Shown here in pieces: positions 56,638 to 64,000 of a DNA stretch of 64,000 nt. The stretch covers positions 5,146,501 to 5,210,500 of the forward strand of contig JAYKKI010000060.1 of NCBI GenBank assembly GCA_039881145.1, in the 5' to 3' direction. Within the stretch, counting starts at the first letter, position 1. Each line of letters begins with the position of its first letter. The notes beneath the pieces are model-generated. The model was not told the origin of the DNA. It saw only the letters and a list, made by a program, of their open reading frames with translations, and did no database searches. The DNA is from Druceiella hillmani (taxonomy: Eukaryota; Arthropoda; Insecta; Lepidoptera; Hepialidae). A program made the translations under genes and the position numbers.

Positions 56638-56685
56638 GTTCGGTTTAAAATCAAGAGATATGGATCTCTTGATTTTAAACCGAAC
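56638..56685. repeat. Perfect 22-bp inverted repeat, 4-base loop
   Basis: The stem runs from GTTCGGTTTAAAATCAAGAG(AT) at 56638-56659 to its exact complement at 56664-56685, with loop ATGG. It marks the border between the tandem array and a GC-richer patch. It could be a breakpoint palindrome or a small element remnant. Confidence 0.95.
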
Positions 56686-56995
56686 GTGCTTCGTACTTCA
56701 CCCAGTATCTAATAGAAAAAAATGTTATCAGGGCGACACCCCGACTTGCAAGCGGCTAAAAACAGCTCAGAGTTCTCCCGATTGAATCCGTGTAACCTCC
56801 CACTGATCTCGCACCGTCTCCCGGCCGACTCCGCATCTCAAAGTCTTCTCGCGTCGCGCATTATTTATGCGCCCGTCACTTCGAGGAGGCACTTAGTGCG
56901 TGTCACTTTCAATACTTACCTCTATTATATATTAAGGACACTGATGGCAATGCCCTGCTCATATGTCGGGCATCAATAACGAATTTATCGTGACG
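56686..56995. other. GC-richer unique patch
   Basis: Has CCGTCTCCCGGCCGACTCCG and GCGCAT-TATTT-ATGCGC (a 6-bp inverted repeat around a TTTATG word). The frame 56722-56979 is open (85 codons) but unrecognised. It is non-repetitive within the window; a regulatory sequence or exon fragment are both possible. Confidence 0.3.
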
Positions 56996-57025
56996 AGGAG
57001 TGGAGTGTTATATTTTCTTTACAAT

Positions 57026-57028
<3 letters not shown>

Positions 57029-57102
<74 letters not shown>
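57029..57102. repeat. (AT)n microsatellite
   Basis: About 36 uninterrupted TA units, among the longest pure tracts in the window. Confidence 0.97.
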
Positions 57103-57122
57103 GTTTTAATTACATTCAGTAT

Positions 57123-57413
57123 TGAATATATTTGGCGTTAATTTTGTAGAAATTCATTATTCACAATTAAATGAAACTACGTGATGTAGTATTATTTCTA
57201 TTTTCTTTGATTTCTTTACCACGACCTAGGTTTCGTTGTATTACAACATCTTCAGGTGGGATATTAGCAAAGATCTTTGCTAATATCCCACCTGATGATC
57301 CCATCTTTGCTAATATCCCACCTGAAGATGTTGTAATACAACGAAACCTAGGTCGTGGTAAAGAAATTAAAGAAAGTAGAAATAATACTACATCACGGAG
57401 TTTCATTTAATTG
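57123..57413 (-). mobile_element. Hairpin element copy 13 (tail on left), best-preserved, 12-bp target duplication
   Basis: Full tail on the left, both arms complete, ATTTC/GAAAT subfamily. The centre has a partial duplication (GATCTTTGCTAATATCCCACCTGATGATCCCATCTTTGC). TACATTCAGTAT flanks it at 57111-57122 and 57414-57425. Because the arms begin TTAAATG and end CATTTAA, both strands show an ATG-to-TAA frame of 79 codons with nearly the same peptide (MKLRDVVLFL...). This is a symmetry effect, not evidence for a gene. Confidence 0.92.
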
Positions 57414-57425
57414 TACATTCAGTAT

Positions 57426-59216
57426 GTTATTTTGATTTTTGACTAATTTCCTCATGCATTTTCTTGATTATATCTTTAATCTCTCAATAAAAAATACGCC
57501 CTTATGTCTCACAGACGTATTATATGTCTCATAGATGTAATATAAATATAAATAAATAAACAAACATAAATATAAATAAACAAAACGCTTTGAATGTCAG
57601 TTGAATAAAGCAGGCTTAATATTTAAATAAATATGACAAATTTTCTTTTACTCTCATAATTTAAAGTACAGAAAATGTCACTATTTCAGTATTCAGTGTA
57701 ACTATAGTGGTAAATCAAAGGGTATCAAATGAAGGAAACTCCATAAAACGAGAAGATAATCTTGTTATTTAAATCTTCCTTGAAGTAAATTGTGAGTGAC
57801 TTTGATAATTCCGTAAAATCTAATGTGGGAAATGATCTTCCAATTGAAAAAGAAAAATAATAAAATTTTTCTTTTTGCTCTGTTCTTTAAAGCAACAATT
57901 TAGACAATTGCTTAAGATAATTTAATATTAAATCTAACCGTAGCAACAAAAAAATTACTGGTACTTTAAGCATTTTACAATAAAGTTCCTTAAAAATATT
58001 TTTTTTAATTTAAAACACTTCCATAAGGTTTCGTTTTTTATTTTTATTTTGTAATACAAATTTAATTGTTTTGTATATTTTACCGCTTACATTAATCCGT
58101 TTGGCTAAAAAATTGGGTAGTCTGCACCATAAAATATTCCAAAAATAATTGTTGATCAGAAAGTGAGAATTCCAGAAAAGATAGAGAGTCAGGAGGTCAT
58201 TCGAGTGTTTTTGCTATCCGGCATCGAACAAGTTGAAAGAGTGTTAGGTCACGTATAAATGCCGAGAAAAGCTAAAATGTAAGTCTAATAAAATATGAAT
58301 CAATTCATACCTCCCCCGATATTAATTAACATTGATTGTAAGAGTTTAACAAAATTATCAGTAAATTAAATGTAGTACTCGTCCTTAAATACGGCGGCAA
58401 ATAATTGACATATAAATTTAAAAATGGACAATTTATTACATAGACCTCCACTTTTCGAAATTTTCCACCTAAATTTTTGAGAATAATTGTGTGCTGGAAA
58501 TTTAATGGTGATAAGATTTTCAGTTACTATTAGTAAGATTGAATTAATTGTGATTGTAAAATAAATTGTCTAATATCAGGAACGTGCAATTTTAGTGAAA
58601 AGTAGTGAAGTTATAAGCAGATTTAAAATGCAATGACAATTTCGGATCCATTTGTTTTTCACCTGCAAAATATTTTTAAAATTTTCACCCAAACAAACGA
58701 CAGTTCTTGTCGAAGTCATTTCAAACTTCATTAAGTTGACTAAAAATATATATGACATGGCTATCTTTATTTTATTTTAAAGAAAAAATAATAAAAGTTT
58801 ATGCTTGTATTACTACAAAACTTGTGTTGGTTATCATTTGTGAACACGTAAAAAATGCTTTAAACGCGATTTTTACTGATAGATTTAATATTCACAAGAG
58901 GTATTCAAAAAATGTCAAAATCATATGTATCTTAAATCTCGTACCATTACCATATATTTAATGAATGTATGTTACAATGAATTAAAAGATTCAAAACAAA
59001 CATTTTATTTAATTTCAGTGTACTATGTACGATTGAAGTTTACACGAAAACAACTATGGTGGTGTCCGACACTGCAATTCATTTCTATTCCATTGAAGTG
59101 ATTATTTTACAACGATTACACGTAATATGTAAAATTAATTAAATGTTATTATCAAAAAAATTTAATATTATTTTCTATTCATGACTTGTTTCAGTTTAGC
59201 AACAATTTATTCGAAT
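57426..59216. other. AT-rich sequence
   Basis: No gene recognised; short frames at 58576-58961 lack motifs. At 58422-58475 ATTTAAAAATGGACAATTTATTACATAGACCTCCACTTTTC is a lone copy of part of the 139-bp unit found at 60 kb. Confidence 0.45.
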
Positions 59217-59228
59217 AAAATAGTTTAA

Positions 59229-59478
59229 AAATATTGAATATATTTGGCGTTAATTTTGTAGAAATTCATTATTCACAATTAAATGAAACTACGTGATGTA
59301 GTATTATTTCTACTTTCTTTAATTTCTTTAACTACGACCTAGGTTTCGTTGTATTACAACATCTTCAGATGGGATATTAGCAAGTTTTCAATCTTTGCTA
59401 CTAGCAAAGATTGAAAAAACATCTCCCACCTGAAGATGTTGTAATAAAGAAACAAATCCACAATTTCATTTAATTGTG
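59229..59478 (-). mobile_element. Hairpin element copy 14 (tail on left), 12-bp target duplication
   Basis: Tail and left arm complete. The centre contains a smaller inverted repeat TTTTCAATCTTTGCTA-CTAGCAAAGATTGAAAA. The right arm has lost most of its outer half (GTTGTAATAAAG then ATTTCATTTAATTGTG). AAAATAGTTTAA flanks it at 59217-59228 and 59479-59490. Confidence 0.9.
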
Positions 59479-59490
59479 AAAATAGTTTAA

Positions 59491-60025
59491 CATAATTTTT
59501 AAATCCCTGAATAATAATGTCGTTAAAATTTGTTCAAATATGAAAAATTTTACGTTATTGCTTTTATATATATTTATTAAATTTCTCTCCTGATTTAATG
59601 TGAGATGACTATTTTTCTCAATAAATTTTAACGATTATGAGAGATGATTGCTATAGCTATTGGAAATTATTAATGAGATAAAGTAAAATATAAACTAAAA
59701 TAAATACATCATTATTACAAAAAATAACAAAAAAATTACATTCTACTAATTTTCTTGCAGTTCTGTTCGCAAAGATATTTTTTTTAAAATATCATTTCAC
59801 TTGGACAAAAGTAATTTATATTTTAGCTCAAAAATTACCTTGTACAGTAATTAAGTTTTATCGAGTCAAAAGTCTGGAAACGCCGTCTAAACGGTGCAAA
59901 GTAGAAAGACCGATTTATTTCTTGATTGGTTATTCCAATTATTTCTGCCGAAATATCCTTGACCCCGACGACCGATGTCGTTTGACGAACGAGTGAAGAA
60001 GTTTAGTGACTGTGTATATCATATG
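59491..60025. other. AT-rich unique sequence
   Basis: Slightly GC-richer at 59875-60000 (GTCTAAACGGTGCAAAG, CCCCGACGACCGATGTCG). Nothing coding recognised. Confidence 0.4.
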
Positions 60026-60029
60026 GGTT

Positions 60030-60670
60030 GGGGAGGGACAAGCGTATTATTAAAATATTTCTACACGGATGAATGCTAGTTCCGGGTATAGTCAGTTTTA
60101 TATAATAGTGTAATTAACAGATTATTTCAAAAACGTTTCAATAAATTGATTTAAAAATGGACAATTTATTGCACAGACCTATACTTTTCCTTGAGGTAGT
60201 ATTATCAAGATATTTCTACATGGATGAAAGCTAGTTTTATATAATAGTGTAATTAACATATTATTTTGGTAAAGTTCCTATACATTGGTTTAAAAATGGA
60301 CAATTTATTGCATGGATCTTTATTTATCGTTGTGGCCGTATTATCAAGATATTTCTACACGGATGGAAGCTAGTTTTATATAATAGTGTAATTAACAGAT
60401 TATTTGGATAAAGTTTCAGTATATTGATGTAAAAATGGACAATTTATTGTAAAGACCTCTACTTTTCATTCGGGCAGTATTATCTAGATATATATGCACG
60501 GGTGAATGCTAGTTTTATATAATAATGTAATTAATACATAAAATTTCAATACATTTCCAAGCTAAAATTTCAATACATTATCAAGGTATTTCTACACGAA
60601 TGAAAGCTAGTTTTATATAATAGTGTAATTAACAGATTATTTTGATAAAGCTTCAAGACAATGATTTAAA
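60030..60670. repeat. 139-bp tandem array, about 4.5 units
   Basis: GTTTTATATAATAGTGTAATTAA begins at 60095, 60234, 60373 and 60512 (139 bp apart) and at 60610 in a shortened unit. Units also carry TTTAAAAATGGACAATTTATTG and TTTCTACACGGATGAAxGCTAG. Confidence 0.93.
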
Positions 60671-61185
60671 AATGTTACAAAATGAGTAAATTTAGAAGGA
60701 ATTATTTTTAAAATAGTTTTTAAATAAGCTCTTGCAATATATGTAATAGATAAATAATTTTAAACTATTTTTTATTATTCAAAACTCTCTCCTAAAACAT
60801 TTAATTTATTCTAAGTAGTTAAACCAACAAAAAAAGATATCACACCATCTGCTCCATATTTTTGTACAAAATATGTGTTAAAATCTCTTTATCTTAATTT
60901 GCATTTATTATATCAGTACTTCATTATATATTCTACTTAAATAAAATACCAAACAAGACTAAAAACCTTAAGCCGTAAAATCAGGTCCACGCTTGCACTT
61001 AAAAAGCTTGGCGCTATTTCTAACACTTGTTATTTTTTCATTTAAAAATATATTAAAATAATTTCCCCGATTTTTTTAGGTCCTAAAGCAGCGAACTTAA
61101 TGGATCTTAAGCCCTCAGTTCGAGTGCTTACGGCAATAAGCTAAAATAACTAGTAAAGATACACAAAGATTCAAAACTTACCACG
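60671..61185. other. AT-rich unique sequence
   Basis: No feature recognised. Confidence 0.4.
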
Positions 61186-61620
61186 ACCTTACACATCAAG
61201 GACGCAGGATGAACGTTTCGCGTTCGGAGATAAAAATAACGCGAGTTAAGTTATACAAATGTTAGCCACCGCGCAGAGGCTCAAAACCACCACTTTGTTT
61301 GGGCGCAAAATAAATTAAGCGACTTTGAAACGAGCTTTTTAATGAAAAAGCTCCGGCGATAAGGAAACCGAGCGAGAAAAAAAAGAAAAAAAAACATGAA
61401 TAACACGTGGGAAAACCGCACCGCTGAACGTAATTTATAACGAAAAGACTTCAGTGGGCATTTGTCTGGATTAATCCGTTTCTAAATCCTCGAGCTTTTA
61501 GTGTAATTATTTTGCAGGTTTTATGGATGAGTTGGCATTACAATAATTGGCAATAACGAAAAGTGAAAAATGTTACGCAAGAAAAACGTAGGTGCGGCCC
61601 TTACCTGTCTCCTCGTTTTC
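61186..61620. other. GC-richer unique patch with a homeodomain-type palindrome
   Basis: Non-repetitive sequence with GGATTAATCC at 61468-61477, overlapping TAATCC words on both strands (the Bicoid/Otx-type K50 homeodomain core), and several TAATTA/TAATT words nearby. No coding frame. A cis-regulatory or conserved noncoding element is plausible but unproven. Confidence 0.35.
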
Positions 61621-62194
61621 AAATTTCCTTTGAACGAATGTTACCATATTGTTTACAGAAATAAATTGGACACTGGACATTTACTATGAATGTACATGAA
61701 AATAAATTATGTTTAAATACTTCCGTTTGCATATTAATTTTTCCTTTAGTTTTCTTTTACCGACCATCATTAATAACTTTATGACATTTGATCGAGGTAA
61801 GTACAAAATAACTTACTTATTAAAATTTTCATATTAAAACACCTTAACATAAAATATTTGTTTTTATGCAATTTCTTTTAATATTTTAAATACGTGTTAT
61901 ATATTTTTCATATATCAGAAAAAAGACAAATTATAAGAATTTATATTTCATATATGATGTGACACGAACCCATAAGATTTTCCTCTACCACAAATCGTTT
62001 AACGCGCCTGAAGAAATTTTCATTTCAAAAATGAATATTCAGATATTATTTTATTTTCATAAAAAAAATTATTACAGAAATATTTCTTCACAATCTATTG
62101 GAAATAAACGCTTTCAACCTTTTAAGACAGTTTCGTATAATATACCGACATAAACGCGTAAAGTTGTTAACGTTAGTAAATCAGAAACAATGCT

Positions 62195-62345
62195 CATCCG
62201 AATTAAGTCGGCAAGAGTCGATAAAATGCGAAGCTGGATGAATGACAGACTTGATGCGAAGCTAGCCAACTTAAGTCGGAAAGAGACGACAATACACGAA
62301 GCTTGCCGAATATCAAGACGCGTCTTGCCATCAGAACCTTTAGAA
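62195..62345. repeat. Two-copy repeat of about 70 bp, GC-richer
   Basis: TTAAGTCGGCAAGAGTCGATAAAATGCGAAGCTGG and TTAAGTCGGAAAGAGACGACAATACACGAAGCTTG, 71 bp apart. Confidence 0.75.
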
Positions 62346-62895
62346 TGGTTAATATCTACCCACCTCTAATTTTGCTATGACGAATCCAAAACGAAGTGTA
62401 ACGATTTTAAAATTGTATATAGTCAATATGGCTGCTGATAAATGGTACTTTCAGCATTAAGGAGAAAAAGGTGTAGTTATGAATCATCAATTATTCCCAA
62501 AAAGCTATCCACTAAAAGTTTGAAAGAAAACAAAAGTTTGAAAAACTAAAATTGAATACGAAAAAGTACGAAAAAAGAGGTTTTGTGCGCAAAAAACTAT
62601 CTAGGCACCTTGAAACTAAAACCACGAAAATGGAAAATATTTCTAACAAGTTAGCACTTAAAGTTTCGTCCTCATTTTTTCGTAGTCGAATCTATGATTT
62701 TCAAACTTTTATTTTTCTCGTAAAATACGTTTCTTCATCAACAACCGGGGAAATTGTATAAATGTCAAAAGCTCTAACCAATCGTACGAAATTAATTCCA
62801 TTTTATATGTACATTACAGCCAATATATTCGCTTTTCCTCCAATTGGCTCGTAGATAACGGAATATACGTGAATTATTAAAAACATTTACTGAAT

Positions 62896-63055
62896 TTATT
62901 TGTCGTTAATTTTGTAGAATTTCATTTTAATTTAATTTTTAACCAATAAATGAAACTACGTGATGTAGTATAATTTCTACTTTATTTAAATTTTTTACCA
63001 CGACCTAAGTTTCGTTGTGTGACAACATCTTCAGGTGGGCAATTTGTAAAGATTA
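62896..63055 (-). mobile_element. Hairpin element copy 15, one arm plus tail, diverged
   Basis: The tail (GAATTTATTTGTCGTTAATTTTG) and one arm to GGTGGGCAATTTGTAAAG are recognisable with many differences, and AACCAATAAATG replaces CACAATTAAATG. The second arm is absent. It is the oldest-looking copy. Confidence 0.8.
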
Positions 63056-63770
63056 AGTCACAGATTAAAATACAATCTTTCTTCATTCTTCTTCTGATAA
63101 AAAAAATATATTTAGCATCTTGATTCCTTTTAATATTGAGAAAATATTACTAGATGGTTACGAAAATTTTAGAAAACGTAGTCTTCTTATAACCGTCCTA
63201 TAACTATATTTACTTGTATTTTCTTTTAATTTATTAAAATGTTTTTACATAAAGAGAAAATTATGTACTCCCTTTTAAGCATATAGTGCGCACGGAGAAG
63301 TGTGAGATTAGGCATAGTTAAAGTAATTTTAGCTTCTACATTCTTTCTCCACATAGGAGAAGGAGTGCAGAAAGTTAAAATTTACAAGTACAATAATATA
63401 TAAAATATACATATGTTACAAATACATTAAATCATATATTAAAAATTTATTAAAATATTCATTTTTTACGTTCATGCTATCAATGTCAAACTTAAAGAAG
63501 TTTGTGGTCAAACATTCGCCCAGAGTAGAGATTGTTTCCAAATTTTAAAATGTCAGAATAGCTAAATGAGTTTCAAGATTATGAATTTTGTGTGATTTCA
63601 AATTTTCCTTTTTTAGTAGCCTGTAAAGTGTATATATCAAGGCAAAAAAGCATTTATTTTACATTTTGTGTAATAGGTATCTGTGTTACTAACATTAAAT
63701 TTAAATGTCATATGTATTGAAGGGAATTAAGGCCAACAACGCACGCTAATGATGTACTCGTACACTCTCT
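63056..63770. other. AT-rich unique sequence
   Basis: No feature recognised. Confidence 0.4.
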
Positions 63771-63779
63771 CAGTTGACA

Positions 63780-64000
63780 TAAAAGAAAAAATGGGGCGTG
63801 GCTGTGTCATGAACACGGCCGTGTGTTGTACGTGAATACGTCTATGTAACGGGTTATATTTTTTAAATAAAATATTTATGATAATATTTTTTTATTTTAA
63901 CACCTTATTATATTCACTGTCACTAATTTAAACTAATATTTTACATACAATCGATAGATGTTGACGACAGCTGTCGATTAAAACTTAAACGAACATAGTA
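63780..64000. repeat. Dispersed repeat, second copy, running off the window
   Basis: TACGTGAATACGTCTATGTAACGGGTTATATTTTTTA and ACGACAGCTGTCGATTAAAACTTAAACGA align with 38340-38380 and 38610-38645, without the internal insertion seen there. Confidence 0.65.

Noticed and set aside
57167..57410. 79-codon frames on both strands as genes
   Set aside because: They are the two readings of one palindromic hairpin element; no copy-independent coding evidence.

Overview
This 64 kb window is AT-rich, intron- or intergenic-like DNA from an animal, most likely an insect and probably a moth or butterfly. The clues are decayed insect-type non-LTR retrotransposons (RTE-like and CR1/Jockey-like 3' ends), Tc1/mariner relics, Helitrons, long (AT)n microsatellites, and pieces resembling the GTTCCGTACCTCAAAAGG / GGAACCCTTAT dispersed sequence that I associate with lepidopteran genomes. 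I see no convincing host protein-coding gene: no open frame exceeds 141 codons, and the only frames with recognisable homology are transposon remnants. Bacterial-style features (operons, ribosome binding sites, CRISPR arrays) do not apply.

The most distinctive content is a family of about 15 long-hairpin elements. Each has two near-perfect arms of roughly 110 bp that start at CACAATTAAATGAAAC and read toward the centre GGTGGG(A/C)TATTAGCAAAGAT, plus an asymmetric tail of about 45 bp on one side only (ATTAACGCCAAATATATTCAA at its outer end). Eleven copies are flanked by target duplications of 10-16 bp, each with a different sequence. That is unlike a fixed-length cut-and-paste transposon and more like retroposition. 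Two subfamilies have matching changes in both arms, one copy sits inside another, and some centres are rearranged.

Layout. 0-8 kb: CR1-like LINE tail, (AT)n, hairpin copy 1, and minisatellites of about 25, 33, 84 and 68 bp. 8-10 kb: RTE-like LINE relic and a cluster of hairpin copies 2-5. 10.7-15.3 kb: 84-bp, 30-bp and 89/137-bp arrays, the last split by a clean 510-bp Helitron. 16-19 kb: second CR1-like LINE tail and hairpin copies 6-7. 22.8-40 kb: a three-fold, multi-kilobase duplication mosaic with well-conserved GC-richer modules, interrupted by hairpin copies 8-10, a SINE-like insert and a mariner relic. 41-48 kb: short duplications, a 21-bp array of AP-1-like motifs, a tRNA-like pseudogene, a 224-bp array, and hairpin copies 11-12. 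49-57 kb: a second, older Helitron, a mariner relic with both terminal repeats, and a 230-290 bp array interrupted by an RTE-like insertion. 57-64 kb: hairpin copies 13-15, a 139-bp array and GC-richer non-repetitive patches.

Nothing here works as a gene set. The window is best read as a gene-poor interval with unusually many tandem arrays and active-looking non-autonomous elements. A few GC-richer unique patches may be cis-regulatory sequence or undetected exons of a flanking gene. All repeat boundaries were judged by eye.
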